Positions 46,604 through 60,357 are shown, counted from the stretch's first letter. The stretch is DNA of 64,000 nucleotides from Kordiimonas sp. (GCA_002700365.1 PADB01000012.1:434001-498000), one strand, 5' to 3'. The notes: generated by a model not told the origin, from the letters alone. Translations and numbers: made by a program.

Positions 46604-46633
46604 AAGAAAAAAAGGCCGGAAATTCCGGCCTTT
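46604..46633 (-). terminator. Terminator after eno
   Basis: AAAGGCCGGAA-A-TTCCGGCCTTT (46611-46633) is an 11-base perfect stem with a one-base centre. On the minus strand it is followed by a T-rich run (complement of the A run at 46604-46613). It separates eno from ftsB. Confidence 0.85.
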
Positions 46634-46661
46634 AAATGTTTTATTGTAACAAGAGCCCCTG

Positions 46662-47957
<1,296 letters not shown>

Positions 47958-47965
47958 TTATTCGC

Positions 47966-49624
<1,659 letters not shown>

Positions 49625-49702
49625 CTATGTAATAAAGTATTCCGCCAGTGCAAAATACAAAGAATGAATATTATGCTCTGGCCTGTGGCCGAAACAAAAA
49701 AA

Positions 49703-50029
49703 TTATTGTTCTGAAAATGGAACAGCCGGTGCTTTAGGCAAGACGGGCTCTGTCCGCGGGGCTTCTTCTTCCGTTACAGGCGCATCCAACAAGGAAGCAT
49801 CAGATGCATCCCGCGTCGCCAAAACTGTAAGAGTTAAGCTTGTGACAAAGAAACATGCCGCCAGAATAGCTGTTGTTCTCGTCAATAAATTTGCTGCGCC
49901 ACGCGCAGAGACCAAACCGCTTGGCCCACCGCCAATCCCTAAAGCTCCACCTTCAGAATGTTGCAACAAAACCGTCACCACAAGGGCAATAGCAATAATC
50001 AAATGGATGACAAGAACAATTTCCTGCAT
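49703..50029 (-). CDS. secG: Preprotein translocase subunit SecG
   Basis: 108 residues: two membrane helices, the pattern VLLQHSEGGALGIGGGPSGLVSARGAANLLTRTTAI (key part LLQHSEGGALG) and a Pro/Glu-rich tail. It is an accessory subunit of SecYEG. It lies downstream of tpiA beyond a probable terminator. Confidence 0.94.
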   Translation of the reverse strand: MQEIVLVIHLIIAIALVVTVLLQHSEGGALGIGGGPSGLVSARGAANLLTRTTAILAACFFVTSLTLTVLATRDASDASLLDAPVTEEEAPRTEPVLPKAPAVPFSEQ

Positions 50030-50049
50030 TTTTAGCTCTTAATTTATAT

Positions 50050-50071
50050 ATAAAATGGCCCCTAACGGCCA
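50050..50071 (-). terminator. Probable terminator between tpiA and secG
   Basis: On the minus strand TGGCC-GTTAGG-GGCCA is followed by TTTTATATATAA. The stem is only five base pairs, so some read-through into secG is likely. Confidence 0.5.
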
Positions 50072-50139
50072 CACCGATTGACGTCTTTATACATCATTTC
50101 GAACGCTTGGCTAGTCCCCAGAACATGAATAAATACGGT

Positions 50140-50913
50140 TTATGACGAATATACTTTCAAGATACCCGTAAAGTCATCCGCCCTTAAACTCGCCCCGCCG
50201 ACTAATGCCCCATCCACATTATCTATCGCCATGAGCGTTCCTGCATTATCTGCCTTGACAGATCCCCCGTAAAGTATTCGTAACTCCTGCCCCCCATGCC
50301 CCAAGATTGATGCCAGCTCCTTACGGATCATTTGATGCACATCAGCTACATCTTTGACCTCTGGGACCTTACCTGTTCCTATAGCCCATACCGGTTCATA
50401 AGCAATGATTATTTCATTGCCCTTACTTTCAGGAGGAACTGATCCACGGAGTTGTGACGTCACGACGGTTAATGTTTGTCCCGCAACACGTTCTTCTTCA
50501 CTTTCCCCTACACAGATAATAGGGATAAGCCCTGCCTCTATAGCCGCCTTCGCTTTGGCCTGAACCATTTCATTTGTTTCATTGTGATCGCTGCGCCTTT
50601 CGGAATGACCAACAATGACATATTCGCAGCCGACGTCTTTCAGCATCTGCGCGCTAATATCGCCTGTATGCGCGCCAGAGACCGCCATATGACAATCCTG
50701 CCCCCCCAGCAATAAGGGTACCTGTCCTTCTGATACAACCGCCTCAAAGTGAGACAGCAACGTTGCGGGGGGACAAACCAACACATCACAGCCCAGCGAT
50801 ACCAAGTCCTGCAGACTGGTCTGTAGCTTAATAATTTCCTGAACAGCATTTTTTAAGCCATTCATTTTCCAGTTACCCGCCACCAAGGGCCTATTGTTTT
50901 TTACGATACCCAC
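50140..50913 (-). CDS. tpiA: Triosephosphate isomerase
   Basis: 257 residues. VAGNWKMNG (catalytic Lys), VIVGHSERR (His), YEPVWAIGTGK (Glu) and YGGSVKADNAG define TIM. It interconverts DHAP and GAP. The GTG at 50913 has GAAGGGG five bases upstream and gives the family-typical start MGIVKNNRPLVAGNW; a GTG at 50937 would add eight residues. Confidence 0.96.
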   Translation of the reverse strand: MGIVKNNRPLVAGNWKMNGLKNAVQEIIKLQTSLQDLVSLGCDVLVCPPATLLSHFEAVVSEGQVPLLLGGQDCHMAVSGAHTGDISAQMLKDVGCEYVIVGHSERRSDHNETNEMVQAKAKAAIEAGLIPIICVGESEEERVAGQTLTVVTSQLRGSVPPESKGNEIIIAYEPVWAIGTGKVPEVKDVADVHQMIRKELASILGHGGQELRILYGGSVKADNAGTLMAIDNVDGALVGGASLRADDFTGILKVYSS

Positions 50914-51180
50914 GTATACCCCTTCATTCTGCCTCACAAACTATGGCTCATGGTCCTATCAAAATACAGCGAAATTAAAAAGACCTAAAGACGATTAAAA
51001 AATCAAAAAATACCTGTAAACCATATAGGGTATTGCGGACACCAACGACGCTCTCTATCATGCCCGAAAATATCGCTGTCTTGCCATTTTTATGCATCAT
51101 AACGTCAGCACAGACATTATCGGATGTTTCAAACCAATCACCTCTTAGGTTTGCACATCCTAACAATTAGGTAGGTTTTC

Positions 51181-53109
51181 ATGCTTAGCTCATTACGCGG
51201 TGGCGCAACTTCTTTCTTTGCAATGGTGTTAATTGGTCTTTTGATCGTCAGTTTTGCAATATGGGGTATCGGCGATGTTTTTCGTATGGGCGGCAATACT
51301 GATGTCGCACAAATCGGCGAAAAGGCTGTTAAGCCATCGGATTATGCCAGAACGTTTCAGTTGTACTATAACCGTCTCCGGCAACAGTTTGGGGAAGATT
51401 TTACCATGGATCAGGCCGTACAGATCGGCTTGGACAAACGGGCTTTGCTGGACGAAGTCACCCGGCAGACCTTTAACGAAGCCGCCAACCAATTGGGTCT
51501 GCGCGCAACTGACGACCAAGTTCGGCAGCAAATTCACGAAACACCTGCCTTTCAAGACAGTCTGGGCCAATTCAATAAATTTATCTTTGAACAAAGCATT
51601 CGTTACATGGGATATTCTGAAAAGGAGTTCTTGGACATCACACGTACAGATATCACTCGCAATAACCTGATATCAGCGATGACAGACGTCATGAGTGCCT
51701 CCCGCTCACAAACAGAGCTGCTTTATAAATTCTACCGCGAAGAACGCCTTGCAAATATTCTAACTGTGCCTGCCTCTTCTATCTCCCTCACCACCGAGCC
51801 AAGCACAGATGATTTACTGGCGTATTACGAACAGAATCAGGATAGCTTTATGACCCCTGAATTGCGGGCAGTAACATATGCTATTTTGCAGCCGGAAAAT
51901 GTTCATAACAACATAGACATCACCGAAGAAGAACTTCGCCAAGCCTATGAAGAACAACCCGACCGCTTCAACACCGCACAAAAACGCAGTATGCGACAAT
52001 TCGTCCTCCCCACGAAAGCAGAGGCAGAAGACGCTGCGCAGGCCATTGCAAACGGTGAGACATTCGCAAATGTCGCTCAACGCATCGCGGGGCTTAGCGC
52101 AGATGATCTGGATTTAGGAGAAAAAACCCAATCTGATTTAGCAGAAGATTTTGACGATGACATCGCAGCAACTGTTTTTTCATTGCAGAAAAATCAGCCG
52201 TCCGCTCCTATCGAAGGCCCTTTTGGCTGGCACATTTTCATCACAGATGACATGACAGCGAGTGAGCATCGTCGCTTCGAGGATGTCCGCAGTGTCCTTG
52301 CGGCAGAGTTAAAGTCACAAAAGGCTGTGGACAGAATATATGAAATTTCCGCTGAAATAGAGGACGAGCTGGCCGCAGGAACATCTGTCATCGACATAGC
52401 CACAAAATTTAATTTGCCCGTACGCAATATTGCCGCCCTAGATGGCGTTGGCCGCGGGGCTAACGGGCAACCCGCACAGAACTTTCCTGATTATATTCCC
52501 GGCTTCCTCACGACAGTTTTTTCTATGGATGAAGGCGATGAGCCCCTCATGCATGATTTAGGAGATAACGGATACTATCTTTTATCTGTTGATAAGGTCA
52601 CACCCGAAACACAACAAAGCTTTGAAGATGTGCGCGAGCTTGTCCAAAATCTCTGGACTGCAGCACAAAAAACAAAAGCTGCAGAAACTCTGGCTAACGA
52701 CTTGATTGAACAAGCAAAAGAAACTGGTACACCGCTTAATGACTTGAATTCAAAGGTCAATAAAGGACAATTCACTTCCCTTTCATTGCGTCGCGATTCA
52801 ACTATGGAAGATACTGGCTTGGCCCAAGAATTAAAACAGGCCCTTTTCACCGCTGACGTTGGCTCTATTCTTTCCCTGAACGCGCCTAATGGTGATGGTT
52901 TTGTCATCTTAAAAATTGCAGAATCGACATTAGGCAAACCGGAAAGCGATCCTCAGGGGCTCAGTGAAATGCAAAACCAACTTAAAATAGCGCTTACAAA
53001 TGACGCTCTTAGCAGTTACCAAAATTACTTGGTTAAAACATTACCCGTTATCATCAACGGGCCTGTGGCACAGCAGGTCATCGACCAGATGGTCACCCGT
53101 GACCAATAG
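51181..53109 (+). CDS. PpiD-like periplasmic peptidyl-prolyl isomerase/chaperone
   Basis: 642 residues. A short cytoplasmic start and one membrane helix (FFAMVLIGLLIVSFAIWGIGDVF) anchor a periplasmic SurA_N-like region, a parvulin-like domain (about 250-370, MRQFVLPTKAEAEDAAQAI ... GPFGWHIF) and a long helical C-terminal region. PpiD assists proteins leaving SecYEG. AGG lies before the ATG. It is divergent from tpiA and followed at 82 bases by trpE, a known alphaproteobacterial pairing. Confidence 0.88.
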   Translation: MLSSLRGGATSFFAMVLIGLLIVSFAIWGIGDVFRMGGNTDVAQIGEKAVKPSDYARTFQLYYNRLRQQFGEDFTMDQAVQIGLDKRALLDEVTRQTFNEAANQLGLRATDDQVRQQIHETPAFQDSLGQFNKFIFEQSIRYMGYSEKEFLDITRTDITRNNLISAMTDVMSASRSQTELLYKFYREERLANILTVPASSISLTTEPSTDDLLAYYEQNQDSFMTPELRAVTYAILQPENVHNNIDITEEELRQAYEEQPDRFNTAQKRSMRQFVLPTKAEAEDAAQAIANGETFANVAQRIAGLSADDLDLGEKTQSDLAEDFDDDIAATVFSLQKNQPSAPIEGPFGWHIFITDDMTASEHRRFEDVRSVLAAELKSQKAVDRIYEISAEIEDELAAGTSVIDIATKFNLPVRNIAALDGVGRGANGQPAQNFPDYIPGFLTTVFSMDEGDEPLMHDLGDNGYYLLSVDKVTPETQQSFEDVRELVQNLWTAAQKTKAAETLANDLIEQAKETGTPLNDLNSKVNKGQFTSLSLRRDSTMEDTGLAQELKQALFTADVGSILSLNAPNGDGFVILKIAESTLGKPESDPQGLSEMQNQLKIALTNDALSSYQNYLVKTLPVIINGPVAQQVIDQMVTRDQ

Positions 53110-53191
53110 CCATAGCCTATGATAGGCACTACAAGTAAACAGAAGCAAATTAGCCAAGCGCCATTTTTACATCGTGAAATAAAGTGAAAAC

Positions 53192-54709
53192 ATGACCCCT
53201 TCGCCTGATTTTGACAGTTTTGCACAATCCTATAATCAAGGGCAGGCCCAAATCATCTGGACATCTCTAGTCGCGGATCTGGAAACGCCTATTTCTGCTT
53301 TTCTGAAACTTGCCGATGAAAAGAATTATAGTAGCTTATTGGAATCCGTCGAAGGAGGTGCCATCCGCGGGCGCTACTCTTTTATTGGCTTAAAGCCTGA
53401 CTTAGTTTGGCGGTGTCACGGCAAACAAGCCGAAATAAATCGTAATGCCTTATATGATAGTGAAGAATTTGTCGCCGAAGGAAAAACCACATTAGAAAGC
53501 CTTCGCGACCTTCTCGCTGAATCCCACATTTCTTTGCCGGATGACATGCCACCTATGTCAGCTGGTATGATCGGATATATGGGATATGATACGGTGCGGC
53601 TCATTGAAAAACTGGAGAACATCCCAGAAGATAATCTGCATTGTCCCGACGGCATGTTTATGCGCCCAACCATCATGGTTGTCTTTGATTCCGTTAAAGA
53701 CATGCTGACAATTGTCACACCTGTACGTCCACAATCCGGCGTTGATGCTAAAGCAGCATATCTTCGTGCGCAGGAAAGACTGAACGATATAGAACATCAG
53801 CTTTCCATGCCATTAAAGATTTTGTCCCATGACACCCAAAATCTTGCCGATATGGAAGAACCTACCTCAAATGTAGGAAAAGAACGCTTCTTCGATATGG
53901 TTAACCGCGCAAAAGAATATATTGCGGCAGGCGATATCTTTCAGGTGGTACTATCACAGCGTTTTTCTGCGCCATTTGCGCTACCCCCATTTGCACTATA
54001 CCGGGCCCTGCGACGGACAAACCCATCACCCTTTATGTATTATCTAAATTTTAGAGACTTTAATGTCATTGGATCCAGCCCCGAAATTCTGGTCCGCCTT
54101 CGCGATGATGAAGTGACTATACGGCCCATTGCCGGAACCCGTCCCCGCGGAAGCACGGCCGAAGAAGATCGGGAATTAGCCAATGACTTGTTGGCTGATC
54201 CCAAAGAGCTTGCCGAACATTTAATGCTCTTGGATTTAGGCCGCAACGATGTTGGGCGCGTCTCAAATGTTGGTACTGTACGTGTAACCGATAAAATGAT
54301 TATCGAATATTATTCCCATGTCATGCATATCGTTTCTAACGTTGTTGGTGAAATAAATCCTACATATGATGCGCTAGATGCCTTGGGAGCCGGCTTTCCA
54401 GCGGGCACCGTCAGCGGCGCACCAAAAGTTCGCGCCATGGAAATCATCGATGAGCTAGAGGTTTCAAAGAGGGGTATCTACGCTGGCACCGTTGGTTATT
54501 TCTCCGCAAATGGCAGTATGGATACATGTATCGTGTTAAGGACCGCTATTGTCAAAGAGGGTACGATGTATGTTCAGGCCGGTGCTGGAATAGTCACCGA
54601 TAGCGTGCCGGAAAGCGAATTCCAGGAATGCCGGGCAAAGGCCCGGGCCCTCTTCCACGCAGCGGGGGAAGCCATCCGCTTTGCCAACACGGCACGCCGG
54701 GGGCAATAA
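53192..54709 (+). CDS. trpE: Anthranilate synthase component I
   Basis: 505 residues, chorismate-binding enzyme: GRYSFIGLKPD, GDIFQVVLSQRF, IGSSPEILVR, RPIAGTRPRG, ELAEHLMLLDLGRNDVGRV and FPAGTVSGAPKVRAMEII. With TrpG it makes anthranilate. No TrpG domain is fused. It is parted from trpG by two genes on the other strand. I saw no Trp-rich leader peptide in the 82 bases upstream. Confidence 0.97.
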   Translation: MTPSPDFDSFAQSYNQGQAQIIWTSLVADLETPISAFLKLADEKNYSSLLESVEGGAIRGRYSFIGLKPDLVWRCHGKQAEINRNALYDSEEFVAEGKTTLESLRDLLAESHISLPDDMPPMSAGMIGYMGYDTVRLIEKLENIPEDNLHCPDGMFMRPTIMVVFDSVKDMLTIVTPVRPQSGVDAKAAYLRAQERLNDIEHQLSMPLKILSHDTQNLADMEEPTSNVGKERFFDMVNRAKEYIAAGDIFQVVLSQRFSAPFALPPFALYRALRRTNPSPFMYYLNFRDFNVIGSSPEILVRLRDDEVTIRPIAGTRPRGSTAEEDRELANDLLADPKELAEHLMLLDLGRNDVGRVSNVGTVRVTDKMIIEYYSHVMHIVSNVVGEINPTYDALDALGAGFPAGTVSGAPKVRAMEIIDELEVSKRGIYAGTVGYFSANGSMDTCIVLRTAIVKEGTMYVQAGAGIVTDSVPESEFQECRAKARALFHAAGEAIRFANTARRGQ

Positions 54710-54836
54710 AGGTCGGTTTTTAACAGAAAGCTCAGTAGCATACACTTAGTGACATAACCTTAAGTGAATATATGGAAAGCTACCTTTTTATAACTGGTCC
54801 TATTTGAACAGACCTAACCGATGAAAACAGAAACGC

Positions 54837-55895
54837 CTATTTCTGTACAACCTCGATAGCTCCCCCTCCATAGCGAAGTTCGATAAGACGGCTAAGCGGT
54901 ACTAATTTAATACCTTTCGTCTCTAATTTAGACAGCCAATCTTCCACAACAGCAATCGTTTCCGGATAAGGATGGCCTATTCCAATCGCTTCACCGCGTC
55001 GTATTGCCAGTGCTTCCAGTTTTTCTAACTGACGGCGTATCGCCGCGGGGCTACGACTATTATCTAAAAAGACATCGCGCTGTATCACTGGCACCGCATA
55101 TTCTGCTGCTAATTTCGGACCTACACTTCTGCCTGATGTCCGGGAATCAAGAAAAAACACACCCTCCCTTGCCAGGGCCTCAAAAACGGGGCGCATCAGA
55201 CTTTCCTTCTCTGTAAAAAGGCTCCCCATATGGTTATTAATGCCCACAAACCCCCGAAAGCGGCTAAGATTATACTCAATGTAATGTCGCAATTCTTCCG
55301 GCTGCATATGCGTGAGCAAAGCACTCGGCCCGGGGTCGGCACCTGTATTCTTTGGCTCCATGGGTAAATGCACCATTAATTCATGCCCTCTCGACCATGC
55401 CTCGCTTGTCTGTGCAGGTAAAGCCTTAGCGTAAGGCAGATAGGATAAAGTCAACGGCCCCGGTAGTCGCACCATTTTCTCTGATAACTGTCGCGCTATG
55501 CCCATATCATCTATAACCAACGCAATCTTGGGCTCATTCCTCTCCACATCAGAACCCACAGCAAATCTCTGCCATTTTGGTTCCCTTACGCGCGATAAGG
55601 GAGGCACAGACAAAACTTGTTCCTGGATACTTTCTATCTCTTCCTCCCGAACAAGTTTAGAAAGCTGATGGTCAGGCACCACCTCTATGTCCTTCACAAG
55701 CGTGGAATCGATCGCAGATTTTTCGCTGTTTAATGTTTTTGCGGCTTGGCCGGACATGCTTCCCCATACGCCCCCAATAGCAACACCCACAATCAAGACA
55801 TAACCACACATCATCAGATGTTTGATGACATTTCTCCCCCCTGATGTGCCACGCGCCTTTGGGACACCAGCGATAATTTCATTCTTACGGCTCAC
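54837..55895 (-). CDS. Divergent polysaccharide deacetylase (YibQ family)
   Basis: 352 residues: an N-terminal membrane anchor (MCGYVLIVGVAIGGVWGSM), a linker, then the DUF610/YibQ domain beginning IALVIDDMGIA, with HLPMEPK, GINNHMGS and FFLDSRTS. The fold is NodB-like; the substrate is unknown, probably an envelope glycan or lipid. Its ATG overlaps the symporter stop by four bases (ATGA), so the two are translated together. Confidence 0.9.
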   Translation of the reverse strand: MSRKNEIIAGVPKARGTSGGRNVIKHLMMCGYVLIVGVAIGGVWGSMSGQAAKTLNSEKSAIDSTLVKDIEVVPDHQLSKLVREEEIESIQEQVLSVPPLSRVREPKWQRFAVGSDVERNEPKIALVIDDMGIARQLSEKMVRLPGPLTLSYLPYAKALPAQTSEAWSRGHELMVHLPMEPKNTGADPGPSALLTHMQPEELRHYIEYNLSRFRGFVGINNHMGSLFTEKESLMRPVFEALAREGVFFLDSRTSGRSVGPKLAAEYAVPVIQRDVFLDNSRSPAAIRRQLEKLEALAIRRGEAIGIGHPYPETIAVVEDWLSKLETKGIKLVPLSRLIELRYGGGAIEVVQK

Positions 55896-57163
55896 GTAAT
55901 GTCCTGTCTTTCATTCCAATCATCACCATGGTCGTCTTCGTGTATATAGCGGTGCATCACCGCTGCCCCCACGGAATCCCCCCAGACATTAATCGTTGTC
56001 CGGAAACGATCAAGGAACCAGTCAACCGCTAATAGCAGCCCTATTCCCTCCATTGGCAAGCCAACAGAACGTAATACGATCACCATAGTAATAAGTCCTG
56101 CTTCAGGGATACCAGCCGCACCAACCGCCGCCAAAGTCGCAGTGACAAAAATCACCGCCTGCTGTCCCATGCTGAGATCTATACCATAGGCCTGAGCAAT
56201 AAACATAGCCGCGACAGCCTCATACAGGGCCGTTCCATCCATATTCACTGTACTACCCAAAGGCAAAACAAAACGTACGGAACGATCGCTAACCCCTGCC
56301 TCACGCGCGCATTCCATTGTTAATGGCAACGTAGCAGAAGAGCTCGCGGTGCCAAATGCCGTCAATAAGGCCCGCATCATAGATAACAAATACCCAACCC
56401 CACGCCGGGCCAAAACCATCAACAAAAAGAATAAGACCATAAAATGGATAGCTAAACCCGTTATCACCGTAACGACATACAGTCCAACAGCCTGGATCTC
56501 TGCCCAAAACGCCTCACCACCGCCCGCTTGCCCCAAACGCGTTGCAACCAATGCAAAAATACCGAAAGGGGCAAAATACATCACCCATGTAACCAACATC
56601 ATCATGGCTTCATTAATGCCATTAAACAGATCAAGGACCGGCCGCCCCTTTGCACCCAAAGTGCTAACAGCAGCCCCAAAAAGAATGGCAAAAAAGATAA
56701 TGGGCAGCAATTGTGTTTCTGCCGCAGATGCAATTAAATTCGGCGAAATCAGCATCAGGACAATGTCACTTGCACCGATGTCTTTTTTCTCTGTAATCCG
56801 CTCTGTCAATTCAGGTGCGGTGAATTCCAGTCCACTTCCAGGCGCAATAATATTGACGACAATCATTCCTGTCAGCACTGCCAAAGCCGTTGTCGATGTA
56901 TAAAACAGTAATGTCCCTCCGCCTGTGCGCCCTAGCCGCCTGACATCCCCCAAAGACGCAATCCCCGTTATAACCGCTGCGATAACCAACGGGATAATCA
57001 TCATTTTTAAGGCATTTAGAAATAAGGTTCCAATCCATGAAATAATCAGGACCTTCTCACCCCATATACCCCCGGCGAAAATTGCGGCAATCACAGCAAT
57101 AATAATTCCATAAAGTATATAGACGGCATGTTTATGTGACATTTTGATATGACATGCGCACAT
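55892..57163 (-). CDS. Dicarboxylate/amino acid:cation symporter (DAACS)
   Basis: 423 residues, polytopic, GltP/DctA family: ALLTAFGTASSSATLPLTME is the HP1 serine-rich loop, PLGSTVNMDGTALYEA is TM7 with the NMDGT sodium motif, and AAVGAAGIPEAGLITM is HP2. It imports glutamate, aspartate or C4-dicarboxylates with Na+ or H+. The ATG at 57163 has AAGGGGG upstream; ATG 57142 has none. It is divergent from trpG. Confidence 0.93.
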   Translation of the reverse strand: MCACHIKMSHKHAVYILYGIIIAVIAAIFAGGIWGEKVLIISWIGTLFLNALKMMIIPLVIAAVITGIASLGDVRRLGRTGGGTLLFYTSTTALAVLTGMIVVNIIAPGSGLEFTAPELTERITEKKDIGASDIVLMLISPNLIASAAETQLLPIIFFAILFGAAVSTLGAKGRPVLDLFNGINEAMMMLVTWVMYFAPFGIFALVATRLGQAGGGEAFWAEIQAVGLYVVTVITGLAIHFMVLFFLLMVLARRGVGYLLSMMRALLTAFGTASSSATLPLTMECAREAGVSDRSVRFVLPLGSTVNMDGTALYEAVAAMFIAQAYGIDLSMGQQAVIFVTATLAAVGAAGIPEAGLITMVIVLRSVGLPMEGIGLLLAVDWFLDRFRTTINVWGDSVGAAVMHRYIHEDDHGDDWNERQDIT

Positions 57164-57299
57164 GTCCCCCTTGAACCGGTAATCTTTTTCCTGTCAGGCT
57201 AGACTATCAGTAAATATAGTATGGCAGAAGATGTAAAGGTCATGTAAAAGAGATAAAAAATAAGACACATAACGATCAACAAAATCTAGCAGAAGTTGT

Positions 57300-57881
57300 A
57301 TGTTTCTCCTTATCGATAATTATGACAGTTTCACCTATAACCTCTATCATTATCTAGGGGAACTGGGCGCCAAGGTTGACGTCAAACGCAATGACCAGAT
57401 TACTGTGGATGACGCATTATCCATGAAACCGGAAGGTATAATCCTATCTCCCGGCCCCTGCACCCCTGATGATGCAGGCATATGCCTCGACCTTGTGACC
57501 GCTGCGTCAGAAAAGAAAATCCCATTAATGGGTGTATGTCTTGGACACCAGTCCATTGGTCAGGCATTCGGCGGCAAGGTTGTCCGTGCGCCTGTCTTAA
57601 TGCATGGAAAGGTCAGTCATATACACCATAATGACACCAGCCTTTTTAAGGGCTTAAATACACCCTTCAGGGCAACTCGCTACCATTCCTTAATAGTGGA
57701 ACGTGATAGCCTGCCCGACTGCCTGAATATCACCGCATGGACTGAAGACGGCCTTATAATGGGGCTTTCACATAAAGAACTGAATATTCATGGTGTACAA
57801 TTCCACCCGGAAAGTATTGAATCCCAATACGGCCATGCCTTACTGAATAATTTTATCCATTTGGCTCAGGATGACACATGA
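57300..57881 (+). CDS. trpG: Anthranilate synthase component II (glutamine amidotransferase)
   Basis: 193 residues, class I amidotransferase: [34 protein letters not shown], the nucleophile in [15 protein letters not shown] and the His/Glu pair in [13 protein letters not shown]. It supplies ammonia to TrpE (it may also serve p-aminobenzoate synthase). Its TGA overlaps the trpD ATG by four bases. Confidence 0.95.
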   Translation: MFLLIDNYDSFTYNLYHYLGELGAKVDVKRNDQITVDDALSMKPEGIILSPGPCTPDDAGICLDLVTAASEKKIPLMGVCLGHQSIGQAFGGKVVRAPVLMHGKVSHIHHNDTSLFKGLNTPFRATRYHSLIVERDSLPDCLNITAWTEDGLIMGLSHKELNIHGVQFHPESIESQYGHALLNNFIHLAQDDT

Positions 57882-58903
57882 CATCAGACTTAAAACCCAC
57901 CCTACAGCTAATTGCCGATGGACATCATCTGACACGTGAACAATCACGCGATGCCTTTGAAATTATTATGCGCGGTGATGCCAATGAAGCCCAAATCGGG
58001 GCTTTCCTCATGGGGTTACGAATGCGCGGAGAAACAGTCGACGAAATTACAGGTGCAGTAGAGGTCATGCGGAGCAAAGCGATCAGCATCAAAGCACCTG
58101 AAAATGCCATTGACCCTGTAGGCACTGGTGGCGATGCCCATGGCACGTATAATATTTCCACTACAGTTGCCATTGTCCTTGCAGCTTGTGGTGTTCCTGT
58201 CGCAAAGCACGGTGGCCGTGCTGTCTCGTCCAAATCTGGTTCAGCCGATGTATTAGAAAGCCTTGGCATCAACCTTGAGCTAGAAAGGCCTGTTATTGAG
58301 GAAGGACTAAGAACGCTGAACATCGGCTTCTTCCTCGCCACACGCCACCATAATGCTATGCGACATGTCGCCCCCACACGCGCGGCACTGGGTATGCGGA
58401 CGATCTTTAATTTACTGGGCCCCCTGACGAACCCTTCCGGGGCCAAACGAAATCTTATCGGCGTATATGATAAAAAGTGGCTAAAACCTCTGGCTACTGT
58501 CTTAGCCCAACTCGGATCAGAACACGTATGGGTTGTACATGGCAGCGATGGTCTGGATGAATTGACGACTACAGGTCCCTCTTATGTTGTCGAATACAAA
58601 AACGGGCAATTTACTGAATTTGAAGTCCATCCCGAACAACTTGGCCTGCCATTAGCCCAACTGGATAACATCAAGGGCGGGGATGCAGCTCATAACGCGG
58701 CTGCTATGCGGGACCTCTTTGCTGGAAGCCCTTCGGCGTATCGCGATATTGTGATTTTGAATAGTGCCGCCGCACTTGTGGTAGCTGGTAAGGTTAACAG
58801 CCTTGAGGATGGAATGATTGCCGCCGCCGAAGCTATAGAGACTGGAGCCGCCCTGCAAAAACTACAACAATGGGCCTCATACACGCAAAGTCACGCACAA
58901 TAG
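57878..58903 (+). CDS. trpD: Anthranilate phosphoribosyltransferase
   Basis: 341 residues: [20 protein letters not shown] at the PRPP site, [18 protein letters not shown] and NLLGPLTNP. It joins anthranilate to PRPP. It overlaps trpG and precedes trpC by 24 bases. Confidence 0.97.
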   Translation: MTSDLKPTLQLIADGHHLTREQSRDAFEIIMRGDANEAQIGAFLMGLRMRGETVDEITGAVEVMRSKAISIKAPENAIDPVGTGGDAHGTYNISTTVAIVLAACGVPVAKHGGRAVSSKSGSADVLESLGINLELERPVIEEGLRTLNIGFFLATRHHNAMRHVAPTRAALGMRTIFNLLGPLTNPSGAKRNLIGVYDKKWLKPLATVLAQLGSEHVWVVHGSDGLDELTTTGPSYVVEYKNGQFTEFEVHPEQLGLPLAQLDNIKGGDAAHNAAAMRDLFAGSPSAYRDIVILNSAAALVVAGKVNSLEDGMIAAAEAIETGAALQKLQQWASYTQSHAQ

Positions 58904-58927
58904 GCCCATGTGAATTGAAGAAATTTT

Positions 58928-59725
58928 ATGCCAAACACACTCGAAAAAATCTGTTCTGATAAACGCGATCATGTTGCTAACTGCAAAAGGCAAACCCCTT
59001 TGTCAACATTGGAGCAACAAGTCAATAGTGCTACCCCACCACGTGGCTTTTATAATGCCCTAAAAAATGCGCTTGCAGAAAAGCGTTATGGCCTGATTTG
59101 TGAAATTAAAAAGGCCAGTCCGTCTAAAGGCTTGATACGAGAAGATTTTAATCCTCCTGTGCTGGCAAAAGCCTATGAAGATGGCGGTGCGACTTGCCTC
59201 TCAGTCCTAACTGATGTGTCTTATTTCCAAGGACGGGATGACTTCCTTATCTCAGCGCGCAATGCCGTCTCTCTGCCCTGCTTACGTAAAGATTTTATGA
59301 TCGATACATATCAAGTCACAGAAGCCCGCGCCTTAGGTGCTGACTGTATCCTCATTATAATGGCGGCATTAGAAGACAGCCTCGCACAAGAATTAGAAGA
59401 TGCCGCTTTCCACTATGGTATGGATGTTTTGATCGAAGTTCATAATGCCGATGAACTGGAAAGAGCCCATAAATTAAAAAGCCCCATGATCGGCATCAAC
59501 AACCGTAATCTCAAGACCTTTGAAACAACCTTGCAAACGACCATAGACTTGACCCCCCATGTGGAAAAAAATCGAATGGTCATTGGAGAAAGTGGCCTCT
59601 TTACACCAGAAGACCTGGCTTTGCTAAAGACCGCAGGTGTCAATAGCTTCCTCATTGGTGAATCCCTCATGCGCCAGGACAACGTAAGCGCAGCGACACG
59701 CCACCTACTTGAGGGCACAATATGA
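58928..59725 (+). CDS. trpC: Indole-3-glycerol phosphate synthase
   Basis: 265 residues, TIM barrel: [19 protein letters not shown] with the catalytic Lys, [42 protein letters not shown] and [10 protein letters not shown]. It closes the indole ring. TrpF is not fused. It overlaps moaC by four bases. Confidence 0.97.
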   Translation: MPNTLEKICSDKRDHVANCKRQTPLSTLEQQVNSATPPRGFYNALKNALAEKRYGLICEIKKASPSKGLIREDFNPPVLAKAYEDGGATCLSVLTDVSYFQGRDDFLISARNAVSLPCLRKDFMIDTYQVTEARALGADCILIIMAALEDSLAQELEDAAFHYGMDVLIEVHNADELERAHKLKSPMIGINNRNLKTFETTLQTTIDLTPHVEKNRMVIGESGLFTPEDLALLKTAGVNSFLIGESLMRQDNVSAATRHLLEGTI

Positions 59726-60207
59726 CAGAACAAAAGCCCCTATCCCATATCGGTGACGATGGAAAAGCCCGCATGGTTGACGTCAGCAAAAAGGCGGAAA
59801 CTCACCGCATAGCTACAGCCAAAGGCCGCATCTATATGCAGCCTGAAACATTAAACCTTATTCAGGACGGCGGCATGGCCAAAGGGGATGTCTTTTCCGT
59901 TGCCCGCATCGCCGGGATTATGGCGGCCAAGCAAACAGGTACACTTATCCCTCTCTGCCATCCATTACCTCTGCAAAACATCCAGATTGATTTCACTCTC
60001 AACCACGATGAAAACTACATAGAGATTACGGCAAGTGCCAGCCTGGTGGGCCGCACCGGTATAGAAATGGAAGCCCTTAGTGCTGTTAGCATTGCAGGCC
60101 TCACTATTTACGATATGTGTAAGGCGGCGGATAAAACAATGAAGATCAGCGATATCCGTTTGACATACAAGTCCGGGGGGAAGTCGGGTATTTTTCAAGC
60201 GGATTAA
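59722..60207 (+). CDS. moaC: Molybdopterin cofactor synthesis protein MoaC
   Basis: 161 residues: [37 protein letters not shown] and [26 protein letters not shown] (key part [17 protein letters not shown]). It makes cyclic pyranopterin monophosphate with MoaA, which is not here. It is coupled to trpC by an ATGA overlap, as in many alphaproteobacteria. Confidence 0.97.
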   Translation: MTEQKPLSHIGDDGKARMVDVSKKAETHRIATAKGRIYMQPETLNLIQDGGMAKGDVFSVARIAGIMAAKQTGTLIPLCHPLPLQNIQIDFTLNHDENYIEITASASLVGRTGIEMEALSAVSIAGLTIYDMCKAADKTMKISDIRLTYKSGGKSGIFQAD

Positions 60208-60278
60208 CCTGTTTTTTTTCACATCACGCGTTTAACAGGAAATGCCGTATAATGGATAACGCGGATTAATATTGTTGT

Positions 60279-60292
60279 ATGGCCGTCGCCAT
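60279..60292 (+). other. Small stem-loop in the moaC-moeA gap
   Basis: ATGGC-CGTC-GCCAT, a perfect 5-base stem in a 150-base gap that also has a TATAAT at 60248-60253 without a good -35. The gap is too short and too unlike the consensus for me to call a molybdenum-cofactor riboswitch. Confidence 0.35.
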
Positions 60293-60357
60293 GGAAATTG
60301 GTGTAAATATATCATCTTAGTCTGCGGCAATGATCATTGATCCTAAAAGGGAATATC

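Noticed and set aside
50975-51166. A 63-codon minus-strand frame between tpiA and the PpiD-like gene
   Set aside because: No ribosome site, no recognisable pattern, and it occupies the divergent promoter region.
60208-60357. Molybdenum-cofactor riboswitch before moeA
   Set aside because: Only one 5-bp hairpin is present and the conserved multi-stem core could not be recognised.
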